Below, in pieces: positions 18,028 to 26,841 of a stretch of DNA of 64,000 nucleotides (the first letter of the stretch is position 1; each line of letters opens with the position of its first letter). The stretch covers positions 1 to 64,000 of the forward strand of contig NZ_JOHS01000001.1 in the NCBI RefSeq assembly GCF_000725625.1. Direction: 5' to 3'. This DNA comes from Streptomyces sp. NRRL F-6676. GTDB taxonomy: Bacteria > Actinomycetota > Actinomycetes > Streptomycetales > Streptomycetaceae. The notes below the pieces were generated by a model, which was given only the letters and a program-made list of their open reading frames with translations, was not told the origin of the DNA and did not search any database. The translations under genes and the position numbers were made by a program.

Positions 18028-18080
18028 GTGGTGCTCCGTGGTCTCGCGGAAGGGATCGGGTGCGGGTCCGGGCGGCGCGG

Positions 18081-19214
18081 TCAGCGGGGCTCGGAGGTGC
18101 GGTCGGTCAGCGGCCGCATCCGGGCCCGGGTCAGCAGCTCGGCCAGGGCCCGCTCGTCGCCGAGGGCGTCCGGCGCGTCCAGCGCGGCGGTGTCCAGGAG
18201 CTGGAGCACCTCCGCCCGGGCCGACGGCTCGGCCAGGCCCAGCACCGCGGCCGGCTCGGCGTCCGGGTCGCCGGCCACGTCCACCACGCGTACGACGATG
18301 TCGTCGCGCTGGTAGACGGCGGCGCCGAGCACCGGGCTGCGCGGGTCGTCGGCGGCCCGCTGGTCCTGCTCCGCCAGCAGCTGCGCGAGCCGCATGCCGC
18401 AGCCCGGGCGGGCCGGCAGGAACAGGCCCTCGCGCCGCGCCGAGCCCGCGTCCGGACCGGCGGCGACGTGGTGGACGGCGGGCAGCGCGGCACGGGTGAA
18501 GAAGATCCGCGCCGACTGCGGGTCCTTCATGTCGCGTTCCTGCTCCAGGTACGGGTTGATGGCCTCCTCCACCGCCCGCACCTCCGGCTGCCGGGACACG
18601 TGGCGCAGCGCGGCCATCAGGTCGCCCTCCACCTCCACCGCCCGCACGATCCGGTTGCCGTGCATGAACAGGGAGGTGCGGTGCAGCCGGGTCTTCTCGT
18701 CCACCTGGGGGCTGGGGGAGGCGTACTCCGACAGGTGCCGGGCCACCTCCGGCTCACTGCCCGGCTTCACGGTGAACGTCAGCGCGTGCCGTACGACGCC
18801 GTCGCCGACCCGGGGGGCGGCCTGGAGGGTCTCCACGCGGATGCCGGAGCCGTCGTGCGTGGTCTCGCGCAGGATGCTGTAGCGCATCGAACGCGTGTCC
18901 CGTACACAGCTGTGCAGCGGCTTCACCGTCTCGATGTGCTCCTCGCTGTTGACCCAGGCCAGGAACGGCGGGGCGCTCTCCCACTCGCTGGTGATCAGCC
19001 ACTGGGAGGGGTTCTCGATGGACTGGCAGAGCTGGTCGCTGAGGTGCCCCGAGACCGACGCGACCGCGTCGCACATGCGCTCGTAGGCGGCGAGGAACTC
19101 CTGCTGGGCGCCGTCGTGGATGTCGAGCATCAGCACGACCCGCAGCCGGGAGCCGTCGAACGCCGACGTGCTGACCCGGTTCGGAGCCGTGGACACGGCG
19201 GGGGAGGCTGTCAT
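18081..19214 (-). CDS. whiE-ORFI: SchA/CurD-like monooxygenase-type protein (whiE ORFI-like)
   Basis: This 377-residue first gene of the minus-strand operon has an antibiotic-biosynthesis-monooxygenase-like ferredoxin-fold half ([45 protein letters not shown]). A SchA/CurD-type region follows ([49 protein letters not shown]). A third similar unit lies near the C-terminus ([20 protein letters not shown]). In whiE and curamycin-type clusters this protein is conserved but its exact reaction is unproven. Promoter whiEP1 of S. coelicolor lies upstream of the equivalent gene and fires late in sporulation. Confidence 0.88.
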   Translation of the reverse strand: MTASPAVSTAPNRVSTSAFDGSRLRVVLMLDIHDGAQQEFLAAYERMCDAVASVSGHLSDQLCQSIENPSQWLITSEWESAPPFLAWVNSEEHIETVKPLHSCVRDTRSMRYSILRETTHDGSGIRVETLQAAPRVGDGVVRHALTFTVKPGSEPEVARHLSEYASPSPQVDEKTRLHRTSLFMHGNRIVRAVEVEGDLMAALRHVSRQPEVRAVEEAINPYLEQERDMKDPQSARIFFTRAALPAVHHVAAGPDAGSARREGLFLPARPGCGMRLAQLLAEQDQRAADDPRSPVLGAAVYQRDDIVVRVVDVAGDPDAEPAAVLGLAEPSARAEVLQLLDTAALDAPDALGDERALAELLTRARMRPLTDRTSEPR

Positions 19215-19916
19215 CGGAGGAACACCCTTTCTTCGGGGGCAGCGGTGTGTGCCACGCCCCGCGGCCGTAAGCGGCCGGCGGGCGGCCGCGCGGCAGGGGC
19301 GGATACGGAGGCTGTGCGCTCGATCGTGTGCCGCGCGCCGCCCGCGCGCGATTCCGGCCGATCAACCGAGTGAATCCCCGCCGACGAGCCGCCCGCCGGG
19401 GCATGCATGCAGAGCCGGGTCCCGCCCCGGTCGGCCCGGCCCCGCACCGGACCACCCGGGTGGCACCCGGCCCCACCACGACGCCCCCGCCACCGGGGGT
19501 CGCCCGGCACGGCGCCGGCCGTCGGTCCCCACGTTCCCGGCGCGGTGCCGGCCGTCGGTCCTCACGTTTCCGGCGCGCTGCCGGTCGTCGGTCCGGACGG
19601 TTCGGCGTGGTGCCGGTCGTCGTGGGGCGGGCGGCTCGACGCGGTGCGGTCAACGGTTCGGGCGGTTCGGCACGGCGCCGGCCGCCGGTCCGGACGGGGC
19701 CGAGTCGGCGGCGGACGTCAGGGCTCACCACCCGGCGCGGTGGCCGGCGTCGGGACGGATTCCCGGGCCGCATCCGGCGGCCCGTCGGCCGGGGCGGTGC
19801 GGTGCCCCGGTACGGCGCCGGATACCGCCCCTCTCAGGGGTGGCACCCGGCACGGGCCGTGTTGTCACGTACGGCGGCCGCGCGAGCCGCGCGGCCGCCC
19901 GACAGGAAAGGCAGAC
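19215..19916. promoter_or_regulatory. Long divergent intergenic region of the spore-pigment cluster
   Basis: These 702 bases separate whiE ORFI (minus) from ORFVIII (plus) and should contain both late-sporulation promoters. In S. coelicolor whiEP2, for the ORFVIII homologue, depends on sigma F. I see no convincing gene: open frames here are Arg/Gly/Pro-rich shadows. The stretch holds the 33-bp tandem repeat at 19506-19603 and further GCGCCGGCC-type partial copies to about 19700. I could not assign -35 or -10 boxes. Confidence 0.6.
19506..19603 (+). repeat. 33-bp tandem repeat (3 copies plus partial) in the whiE divergent promoter region
   Basis: Units start at 19506 (33 bases), 19539 (33) and 19572 (32). 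Each has the plan GGCxCGGxGCCGGCCGTCGG followed by TCC-CACGTT-CC or a variant. A diverged fourth unit starts at 19604 and a fifth similar block is near 19669. Copies 1 and 2 differ at only a few positions. Confidence 0.8.
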
Positions 19917-21554
19917 ATGCGCAAAGGCGCTGACACCGAAGTGCCGGTCCTTGTGGTCGGCGGCTCCCTGGTCGGGCTGTCGGCCTCGGTCTTCCTGGGC
20001 CGGCTGGGGGTGCCGCACCTCCTCGTCGAGAAGCACAAGCACACCTCGACCCACCCCAAGGGCCGCGGCAACAACGTCCGCACGATGGAACTCTTCCGGG
20101 TCGCCCGCGTGGAGCGGGCGATCCAGGACGCGGCCTCCGTCCTCGCCGGCAACCACGGCATCCTCCAGGCGCCCACCCTCGTCGGCGACGCCGGCGAGTG
20201 GCTGTTCCGGGAGATCGACCCCGGCGGCGGTCTGGCCCGGTTCAGCCCCAGCGGCTGGTGCCTGTGCAGCCAGAACGACCTCGAACCGGTCCTGCTGGAA
20301 CACGCCCGGCAACTCCCCGGCGCCGACCTGAGGTTCGCCACCGAACTCATGTCGTACGAGCAGGACGCGGACGGCGTCACCGCGCTGGTCAAGAGCCGCG
20401 ACACCGGCGAGCACACCACCGTGCGCGCCGAGTACCTGATCGCCGCCGACGGCCCCCGCAGCCCGATCCGGGAATCCCTCGGCATCACCCAGTCGGGCCC
20501 CGGCGACCTGTTCCACAACGTGAGCATCACGTTCCGCTCCCGCGGGCTCGCCGAGATCGTCGGCGACCGGCGCTTCATCGTCTGCTACCTGACCTCGCCC
20601 GAGGCCGACGGGGCACTGCTCCCCGTGGACAACCGCACCCAGTGGGTCTTCCACGCCCCCTGGCACCCCGAGCGCGGCGAGAGCCTGGAGTCCTTCACCG
20701 ACGAGCGCTGCGCCGACCACATCCGCCGCGCGATCGGCGACCCCGGTCTCGACGTGCAGGTCACCGGCCGGGCGCCCTGGCACGCCGCCCAGCGCGTCGC
20801 CCGCGCCTACGCCTCCGGCCGGGTCCTCCTGGCCGGGGACTCCGCCCACGAGATGTCACCGACCGGCGCCTTCGGCTCCAACACCGGCATCCAGGACGCG
20901 CACAACCTCGCCTGGAAACTCGCCGCCGTCCTCAACGGCTGGGCCGGCCCCGGCCTGCTGGACAGCTACGACGCCGAGCGCCGCCCCGTCGCCGAGGCCA
21001 CCGCCGCCCGCGCCGCCGACCGCTCCGGCGAGCACAGCCACCCCGGCTACGACGCACCGCCCCCGGGCGCCGGCGGCGGCCGCGGGCAGGGCGGCATCCT
21101 CAACGTCGTCCTCGGCCACCGCTATCCGCGCGGCGCGGTGATCGGCGCCGCGCCCGACGGCCCCGCCGTCCCCGAGCAGCTCCGCCTGACCGGGGAACCG
21201 GGCAGCCGCGCCCCGCACCTGTGGCTGCGGCGCGGCCCCGAACGGCTCTCCACGCTCGACCTGTACGAGCGCACCCCGGTGCTGCTCTGCGACGCCACCG
21301 CACCCGCCTGGCACGAGGCCGCGCAGCAGGTCGCCGCGATCCTGTCGATCCCGCTGCGCGCCTACCGGCTGGGCACCGCGCCCGGCGCCGACATGCGGCC
21401 CGAAGGCGACTGGGCCGAGGCCCACGGAGTCACCCCGAAGGGCGCGGTCCTGGTCCGTCCCGACGGCTTCGTCGCCTGGCGCTCCCCGGACCTGCCCGAG
21501 GACCCCGGAGGGCTGCTCCACCAGACGCTGTCGGTCCTGCTGGACCTGGCCTGA
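19917..21554 (+). CDS. whiE-ORFVIII: FAD-dependent aromatic hydroxylase (whiE ORFVIII-like)
   Basis: This 545-residue group A flavin monooxygenase should hydroxylate the pigment aromatic core late in the pathway. It has an N-terminal Rossmann motif (VLVVGGSLVGLSASVFLGRLG), the DG motif (YLIAADGPRSPIRESLGI) and the second FAD motif GRVLLAGDSAHEMSPTGAFGSNTGIQDAHNLAWKLAAVL. A C-terminal thioredoxin-like domain, as in PheA/RdmE-type hydroxylases, follows. The ATG at 19917 has AGGAAAGG upstream. Divergent placement from the operon matches whiE ORFVIII. Confidence 0.92.
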   Translation: MRKGADTEVPVLVVGGSLVGLSASVFLGRLGVPHLLVEKHKHTSTHPKGRGNNVRTMELFRVARVERAIQDAASVLAGNHGILQAPTLVGDAGEWLFREIDPGGGLARFSPSGWCLCSQNDLEPVLLEHARQLPGADLRFATELMSYEQDADGVTALVKSRDTGEHTTVRAEYLIAADGPRSPIRESLGITQSGPGDLFHNVSITFRSRGLAEIVGDRRFIVCYLTSPEADGALLPVDNRTQWVFHAPWHPERGESLESFTDERCADHIRRAIGDPGLDVQVTGRAPWHAAQRVARAYASGRVLLAGDSAHEMSPTGAFGSNTGIQDAHNLAWKLAAVLNGWAGPGLLDSYDAERRPVAEATAARAADRSGEHSHPGYDAPPPGAGGGRGQGGILNVVLGHRYPRGAVIGAAPDGPAVPEQLRLTGEPGSRAPHLWLRRGPERLSTLDLYERTPVLLCDATAPAWHEAAQQVAAILSIPLRAYRLGTAPGADMRPEGDWAEAHGVTPKGAVLVRPDGFVAWRSPDLPEDPGGLLHQTLSVLLDLA

Positions 21555-21582
21555 GCGGAGGGAACGACAGGAGACACCAGGG

Positions 21583-21645
21583 CGTGTTCCGGAAGCAGCG
21601 TCGTCCGCCCGGAGGGCGGGTCCGGCGGTACTCACGAAACACGCA
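21583..21645. terminator. Convergent terminator region after whiE ORFVIII
   Basis: GCGTGTT at 21583 pairs with AACACGC at 21639-21645, enclosing a compact CCGCCCGGAGGGCGG hairpin near 21609-21623. It sits between the convergent whiE ORFVIII and ROK genes and touches the ROK stop codon, so a shared terminator is likely. Confidence 0.55.
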
Positions 21646-22803
21646 CTAGACCCGCGGGGCGGTGGGCGCCGCGAGCTGGCCGCTGAGCAGTCGGTCGTCG
21701 ACCTCGTCGAGGGCCAGCCGCAGTGCCCCCAGTGCCACGCTCTCGTCGCCCAGCGTCGAGGTGCGCAACTCCGGAAGGCGCAGGCAGTGCTTGGTCAGCT
21801 CCTGCCGCAGCGGCGGCAGGACGACGTCGGCCGAGCGGGAGAAGCCACCGCCGAAGACGACGACCTGCGGATCGAGCGTGAGGGTGAGCGCGGCAACGCC
21901 GACGGCGAGGTCGCGGGCGTAGCGCCGGACCGCCGACCTGGCGGCCCGGTCGCCCGTGCGCGCCGCCTGGAACACCCAGGCGGCCGCCTCGCCCTGCGCG
22001 GCCGACGCGGGCACCCCGGGGCAGTTGGCGAGGTGGTCCGGCGCGTTGACCCAGCGCACCGCCTTCAGCGCGCCGATCTCGCCCGCCGCCCCGCCGTGCC
22101 CGCGGCGCAGCGTCCCGTCGATGATCAGCCCGGCACCGGTGCGGATGCCGGCCAGGATGTACACGATGTCGTCGGCGTCCTGCGCCACACCCTTCCAGCG
22201 CTCGGCGACCGCGGCGAGCTTGCAGTCGTTCTCGACCTGGACGGGGCAGCCGAAGCGGTCCCTGAGATGGGCCACCGGATCGGCCTCGTCCCAGCCCGGC
22301 AGGGGAGTGAACAGGGACGTGCGGCCGCTCGCGTCGACCGGCCCGGTCACGCCGACGGTGACCGCCCAGATGTCCGCCGCCGTCATCCCGGCGCGCTTTA
22401 GCACCTCGTCGATGGACCGGTCGACCGTGGCCATCCGCTCGTCGGGACCGGCCTCCGGATCGGCCGGGCGGCGCAGCGTCTGGACGAGGTTGCCCTCCAG
22501 GTCGCTGAGCATGACGAGGATCTTGTGCACGCCGATGTCGATGCCGAGCACATGCCCGGCGTCGGCGCGGAAGCAGTACCGCCGGGCGGGCCGCCCGACG
22601 GTACTGCTGGCCCCCGGCTCCTCGACCTCGGCCCAGCCCTCGGCCACCAGCTGCTGCACCAGCACGTCCACGGCGGGCCGGGACAGACCCGTCCGGCCGG
22701 CGAGTTCGGTGACCGTCGAGGGCGGGTTGCCGCGCAGGGCCCACACGATGGTCAACTGGTTCATCTCGCGCATCCGGGCCGGGTCCGTACCGGTCGTCGC
22801 CAT
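21646..22803 (-). CDS. ROK family transcriptional regulator
   Basis: This 385-residue protein has an N-terminal winged helix-turn-helix (QLTIVWALRGNPPSTVTELAGRTGLSRPAVDVLVQQLVAEGWAEV) and a ROK/sugar-kinase-like domain (LGIDIGVHKILVMLSDLEG; GVTGPVDASGR; VENDCKLAAVAERW; GAGLIIDGTLRRGHGGAAGEIG). The zinc motif is partly kept (NCPG). Such proteins are usually sugar-sensing repressors. The ATG at 22803 has AGGGAGC at good spacing; a longer frame to 22836 lacks support. It lies downstream of a sugar ABC/alpha-galactosidase operon and may control it, as well as itself. Confidence 0.88.
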   Translation of the reverse strand: MATTGTDPARMREMNQLTIVWALRGNPPSTVTELAGRTGLSRPAVDVLVQQLVAEGWAEVEEPGASSTVGRPARRYCFRADAGHVLGIDIGVHKILVMLSDLEGNLVQTLRRPADPEAGPDERMATVDRSIDEVLKRAGMTAADIWAVTVGVTGPVDASGRTSLFTPLPGWDEADPVAHLRDRFGCPVQVENDCKLAAVAERWKGVAQDADDIVYILAGIRTGAGLIIDGTLRRGHGGAAGEIGALKAVRWVNAPDHLANCPGVPASAAQGEAAAWVFQAARTGDRAARSAVRRYARDLAVGVAALTLTLDPQVVVFGGGFSRSADVVLPPLRQELTKHCLRLPELRTSTLGDESVALGALRLALDEVDDRLLSGQLAAPTAPRV

Positions 22804-22854
22804 GTGCTGCTCCCTGCAGTGGGTCGCGGTACTCACCGCTGGATAATGCTAGGC

Positions 22855-22866
22855 AGTTTACTAACT
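22855..22866. promoter_or_regulatory. AT-rich imperfect palindrome upstream of the ROK gene, candidate operator
   Basis: AGTTTACTAACT has AGTT/AACT arms around TACT and stands out in GC-rich DNA, about 52 bases before the ROK start. It is followed on the minus strand by TAGCAT and ATTATC, possible -10 matches. ROK repressors bind AT-rich palindromes of this general kind, so autoregulation is plausible. Confidence 0.4.
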
Positions 22867-22930
22867 CCGGTCCCTCGCGTCCGCACTCCGGCGTGCGCCG
22901 GACGCGGTCGCCGGACGCCCTCGGCCGAGG

Positions 22931-24430
22931 TCAGGCGATGGGGTAGCGCTGCTCCTGGCCCGGGTTCACCACCGGGGCGAAGTCCACCTCCCGTCCGTCG
23001 AGCAGGAACCGGTAGCGGTCCACCTTCCGGATCTCCGGGCGGGCCCGCAAGTACCGTGTCATGGCCTGGAGTTCGTCCGGGTGGAGCCACCCCGGCGGGT
23101 CGGAGACGGCCCGGAACCCGCAGATGTCGGCGAGGTCGCGCAGCAGGCCCTGCTGCTGGTCGGTGAGGAGGTTCAGCCGGCTGCGGAAGTACACGACGTC
23201 CGGGTCCACCTCCAGCAGCGACGACTGCCACAGCCGGTGCACCGTGTTGACGACGGCGTTGCGCGCCAGCGCGTCCGAGGGGTCCTGGGTGGCGTAGTGC
23301 TCCCACAGCGGGGCGACGTCGGGACCGCTGCGCAGCCCGTCCGCCAGCCCGAGCGAGGGCAGCAGCGGCGCCCCGCTGGCCAGCAGGTACGCGTCCGGCC
23401 CCGCCTCCTCGCGGATGATCCGCAGCCCGGTGCGGAAGACCTCCTCGCGGCCCATGGGCTCGGCGTGCCGCCCTGGCGTGGTGGCGCCCTGGAGGAAGTC
23501 CAGCTTGAGGTAGGTGTACCCCCACTCCTTGACGACGCGGCGGATGTTGCCGCGCAGGTGGTCCTGGGCCGCGGGCAGGGTCAGGTCGAGCGCCCAGTAG
23601 GGGCTGCCCCAGTTGTGGCCGGCCACCGCGGGCCGGCCGTCCTCGTCCCGCAGCAGCAGTTCGGGGTGCTCGCGGGCGGTGCGGGAGCCGGGGAGCACGA
23701 TGAAGGGCGCGATCCACAGCCCCGGGCGCAGCCCCGCGCCGGTGATGCGCTCCGCCAGGCCCCGCATCCCGGAGGGGAACTTGTCGTTGGCCTCCCAGTC
23801 GCCCACCATCCGCTCCCAGCCGTCGTCGACCTGGACGACGTCGAAGGGCAGGCCGCGCAGGGCCGCGATGTCCTTGGTGAGCTGTTCCTCGGTGATGTTC
23901 TCGTAGTAGGCGTACCAGCTGCACCACACGTTGCCCGCGCGCCGGGTGCTGTGCCCCAGCCGGGCGCCCAGGTGGCGGGCGTAGGCGGCGAAGACATCGT
24001 CCTCGGCGCCGTACGCCAGGAACCAGGGGGCCGCGGCGTGCTCGTACCAGCCGGCGAGGGTGTCGCGGTCGGCGGTGAGCCGTGGCACGTCCAGGCCGAG
24101 GGCGCCCAGCAGCAGGACCTGCCCGTCGGCGCCCTGGAGGGCGGCGACGGCGGAGGAGTGGTGCCGGGCGGGGTCGTCCCACGTGGTGTCGTCGGCGGTC
24201 AGCCGCCGCTGGGCGCTCTCGATGCGCAGCGGCGGCTCCGACAGCCGCCGCCAGCCGCAGGGGCTCCAGGAGTTGTGTCCGTGCCGGTAGAAGAGGGCGT
24301 CGCCGAGCCCGTGCAGGACGGCGAGGCGTCCGGGAGGCAGCAGCAGGCCGCCGTCGACGGCCTGCGGCGGGGCGTCGTCCTCCGGTTCGACGGCGAAGGT
24401 GCGCGCGCCGAGGGTGAGGAGCTGGGCCAT
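22931..24430 (-). CDS. Alpha-galactosidase-type glycoside hydrolase, GH36 family
   Basis: This 499-residue retaining glycosidase has the GH36 barrel motifs: NVWCSWYAYYENITEEQL near 167, FDVVQVDDGWE near 196, GLRPGLWIAPF and TYLKLDFLQ with Asp311 as probable nucleophile, and LRSGPDVAP with Asp371 as probable acid/base. There is no signal peptide, so it acts in the cytoplasm on imported oligosaccharide. It is shorter than many 700-residue GH36 enzymes because the N-terminal beta domain is reduced. AAGGAG precedes the ATG at 24430. It follows the binding-protein gene of a sugar ABC transporter. Confidence 0.88.
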   Translation of the reverse strand: MAQLLTLGARTFAVEPEDDAPPQAVDGGLLLPPGRLAVLHGLGDALFYRHGHNSWSPCGWRRLSEPPLRIESAQRRLTADDTTWDDPARHHSSAVAALQGADGQVLLLGALGLDVPRLTADRDTLAGWYEHAAAPWFLAYGAEDDVFAAYARHLGARLGHSTRRAGNVWCSWYAYYENITEEQLTKDIAALRGLPFDVVQVDDGWERMVGDWEANDKFPSGMRGLAERITGAGLRPGLWIAPFIVLPGSRTAREHPELLLRDEDGRPAVAGHNWGSPYWALDLTLPAAQDHLRGNIRRVVKEWGYTYLKLDFLQGATTPGRHAEPMGREEVFRTGLRIIREEAGPDAYLLASGAPLLPSLGLADGLRSGPDVAPLWEHYATQDPSDALARNAVVNTVHRLWQSSLLEVDPDVVYFRSRLNLLTDQQQGLLRDLADICGFRAVSDPPGWLHPDELQAMTRYLRARPEIRKVDRYRFLLDGREVDFAPVVNPGQEQRYPIA

Positions 24431-24446
24431 GGATCTCCTTGCGTGA

Positions 24447-24526
24447 GCCGGGTGGGAAGTGGGCCGGGTGGAACGTGGACCGGGTGGAACGTGAACCGGG
24501 CGGAAAGTGGGCCGGGTGGGAAGTAC
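24447..24526. repeat. Five perfect-length 16-bp tandem repeats between the binding-protein and GH36 genes
   Basis: Units start at 24447, 24463, 24479, 24495 and 24511, each of the form RCCGGGYGGRAMGTGR (for example GCCGGGTGGAACGTGG). They fill most of the 109-base gap in the operon. Read on the mRNA strand they give repeated CCACGTTCCACCCGGC. No coding role is apparent. Confidence 0.88.
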
Positions 24527-24539
24527 GGTGCCGGAAGGG

Positions 24540-25883
24540 CTACTTGAAGAGGGCGTTGACCTTGTCGTTGGCGTCCTTCAGTGCCTTCCGCGGCTGGGCC
24601 TGGCCGAGGATGACGGACTGGATGGCGTCCTGCACCAGCGGGTTGATCTCGGTGCCGTGCTCGGTGACGGGCAGCGGGAAGGTCTCCTTCGCGGCCGTGA
24701 CGTCGGTGAACACGCTGACGTCGTGCCCCTTGGCCTTGTGCGCGGCCAGCGCCTTCTGGGTGGCGGACTTCAGCGCGGGGAAGACCACGGCGTGCTCGGC
24801 CACCCGGTCCTGGCAGTCGGCGGAGCCCAGGTACTTGACCCAACTCCAGGCCTGCTCCTGGTGCTTGGTGCCGGCCCAGATGGAGTCGGCCAGCCCGTTG
24901 ATGGCGCTCTTGCGTCCGGCGGGCCCGACCGGCAGCGGGGCGAAGGCCAGCTTCTCCTGGACCTTGGGGTCGGTGAAGGTGGAGATGGTCCACGAGCCGG
25001 TGACCATGAGGGCGCCCTTGCCCGCCGAGAGCAGCTCGGAGTTGGCGACCGTGGACTGCTTGTCGAAGCGGGGCGCGTACCCCTTGTCGATCAGGTGCTT
25101 GAACCAGGCGATGGTCTCGGCGAGCTTCGGGTCGTCGTAGTTGTAGTGGGTGCCCCAGGGGTTCTTGTCGAGATAGGTGAACCCGTTGGCGGCGGCCAGG
25201 TCGCCCCAGCCGTTCTGTCCCTGCGAGCCGTCGGCCCACTCGGGCAGGAACCCGTAGACCTTGATGTGGTTCTTGTCGAAGTCCGGGTCGAGTCCGTTGC
25301 GGCCCTTGGTGTCGACGGTGGACTTGGCGATCGCCTGCTCCAGCGTGCCGCCGTCGGACGGGTTCCAGGTGAGCTTGTCCAGCTCGGCCTTGGTGAGGCC
25401 CTGCTTCTTCAGCATCGTGGTGTTGTAGACCAGCGCCATGGTGTCCCAGTCCTTGGGCAGCCCGTAGCGCTTGCCGTCCTTGGCCCAGACGTCGGCCAGA
25501 CCGCTCTGGTAGGCGGAGAGGTCCACCTTGTCCCGCTCGATCAGCGGTTGCAGGTCCAGGAGCTGGTTGCTGGTGGCGAACTGCGGATAGTAGGAGCTCT
25601 GGTTGGTCCACACGTCCGGGGCGTCGCCGGAGGTGAGCTGGGTGGTGAGGTTCTGCCAGTACTGGGCCCACGCCGTCTGGGTGATCTTGACGGTGATGTC
25701 CGGGTGGGCCTTGTGGAACGCGGTCGCGCACTCCTGGTAAGCGGGGAGCTGCTTGTCGTCCCACAGCCAGTAGTTGAGCGTGGTGCCGCCGGAGCCCTCG
25801 TCGGAGCTGCCGCAGGAGACGAAGGTCGAGGTCGCGGCCAGGCACAGCAGGGCCGCGGCGGCGCGCCGGTGGGTGGATCGCAT
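24540..25883 (-). CDS. Sugar ABC transporter substrate-binding lipoprotein
   Basis: This 447-residue family 1 solute-binding protein has a short signal with lipobox FVSC (Cys24), so it is lipid-anchored. SBP_bac_1 features include TTLNYWLWDDKQLPAYQECATAFHKAHPDITVKI, GDAPDVWT and GLPKDWDTMALVYNTTML, plus aromatic residues (WADGSQGQNGW) suited to stacking on sugars. It captures oligosaccharide for the two permeases encoded just upstream. No dedicated ATPase is present, which is normal for Streptomyces sugar importers sharing MsiK. Confidence 0.9.
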   Translation of the reverse strand: MRSTHRRAAAALLCLAATSTFVSCGSSDEGSGGTTLNYWLWDDKQLPAYQECATAFHKAHPDITVKITQTAWAQYWQNLTTQLTSGDAPDVWTNQSSYYPQFATSNQLLDLQPLIERDKVDLSAYQSGLADVWAKDGKRYGLPKDWDTMALVYNTTMLKKQGLTKAELDKLTWNPSDGGTLEQAIAKSTVDTKGRNGLDPDFDKNHIKVYGFLPEWADGSQGQNGWGDLAAANGFTYLDKNPWGTHYNYDDPKLAETIAWFKHLIDKGYAPRFDKQSTVANSELLSAGKGALMVTGSWTISTFTDPKVQEKLAFAPLPVGPAGRKSAINGLADSIWAGTKHQEQAWSWVKYLGSADCQDRVAEHAVVFPALKSATQKALAAHKAKGHDVSVFTDVTAAKETFPLPVTEHGTEINPLVQDAIQSVILGQAQPRKALKDANDKVNALFK

Positions 25884-25935
25884 GTCGGATGCCTCTCTCA
25901 GGAGCGTGCGGTGACGAAGTGGTGGGAGGGCCGGC

Positions 25936-26832
25936 TCACTTGATGCCGGTGAAGTTCAGCGACTCGACCAGACGGCGGCCGAGGAGGATCAGGATCACGA
26001 GGACGGGCAGCACGGAGAGGGTGGAGCCGGCCATCAGACCGGTCCAGTCCGGCTGGGTGTTGGGGGACTGCTGCTGGAAGATGCCGAGCGCGACCGTCAG
26101 TACGCGGGTCTCCTCCTCGCGGCCGGTCAGCAGCGGCCACAGATAGTCCTTCCAGGCCCACACCGCGGTCGTCAGCCCGATGGTGAGCAGGGGGCCCCGG
26201 CTCATCGGCATCACCACGCGCCAGAAGACGCCCCAGGCGCCGACCCCGTCCAGGACGGCGGCCTCCTCCACCTCACGCGGGATGGACAGGAAGAACTGGC
26301 GCAGGAAGAACACGGCGAACGGCGTCATCAGCACGCTCGGCGCGACCATGCCGGCGAAGGTGTTGAGCCAGCCGAGGTTCTTCACCAGCACGAAGTTGGG
26401 CAGCACGGTGAAGATGGGCGGGACCATCAGGGCGGCGATCAGCACCCCGAAGACCGCGTCCCGGCCGGGGAAGCGCAGCCGGGCGAAGGCGTAACCGGCC
26501 ATCGCGCAGAACAGCGTTTGCAGGGAGGCGATCAGACCGCTGTAGACGACGGAGTTGAGCAGATAGCGCAGGAAGTCGACCTGTGCCCCGGAGCCGCCGG
26601 CGGCCCTGGCCTCCTCCTGGCTGGTCAGCCCGAGCACCCGCCAGAAGTTGATCATCGTGGGGTGCTGGGGGAAGGGGCCCGTGGAGTCGGAGTAGAGATC
26701 GGCCGCGGGGGTCAGGGCGGTGCGGACCATCCAGTAGAACGGGAAGAGCGTCGCCACCAGTGCGACGATCATCAGCGCCCAGGCGAGGATCCGGCCCGGC
26801 GTCGGCCGGTTGCGGGTGCGCGTGCGTGTCAT
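25936..26832 (-). CDS. Sugar ABC transporter permease (MalG/CUT1 type)
   Basis: This 298-residue inner-membrane permease has six predicted segments. The EAA loop reads EEAAVLDGVGAWGVFWRVVMPMSRGPLLTIG, which docks the ATPase. Short N-terminus and length match MalG-type subunits. It starts 9 bases after the stop of the partner permease. The C-terminal RRLVESLNFTGIK is typical of the CUT1 family. Confidence 0.9.
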   Translation of the reverse strand: MTRTRTRNRPTPGRILAWALMIVALVATLFPFYWMVRTALTPAADLYSDSTGPFPQHPTMINFWRVLGLTSQEEARAAGGSGAQVDFLRYLLNSVVYSGLIASLQTLFCAMAGYAFARLRFPGRDAVFGVLIAALMVPPIFTVLPNFVLVKNLGWLNTFAGMVAPSVLMTPFAVFFLRQFFLSIPREVEEAAVLDGVGAWGVFWRVVMPMSRGPLLTIGLTTAVWAWKDYLWPLLTGREEETRVLTVALGIFQQQSPNTQPDWTGLMAGSTLSVLPVLVILILLGRRLVESLNFTGIK

Positions 26833-26841
26833 GGTCGCTCC

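Noticed and set aside
19506..19603. CRISPR-like array
   Set aside because: Repeats are contiguous without unique spacers and no cas gene is present.
19328..19933. Open frame through the whiE intergenic region encoding Arg/Gly repeats
   Set aside because: The apparent protein only reflects the 33-bp DNA repeat; there is no ribosome binding site and composition is unlike neighbours.
24447..24526. Iteron-like origin or plasmid replication repeats
   Set aside because: There is no replication initiator nearby and the units sit inside a sugar operon.
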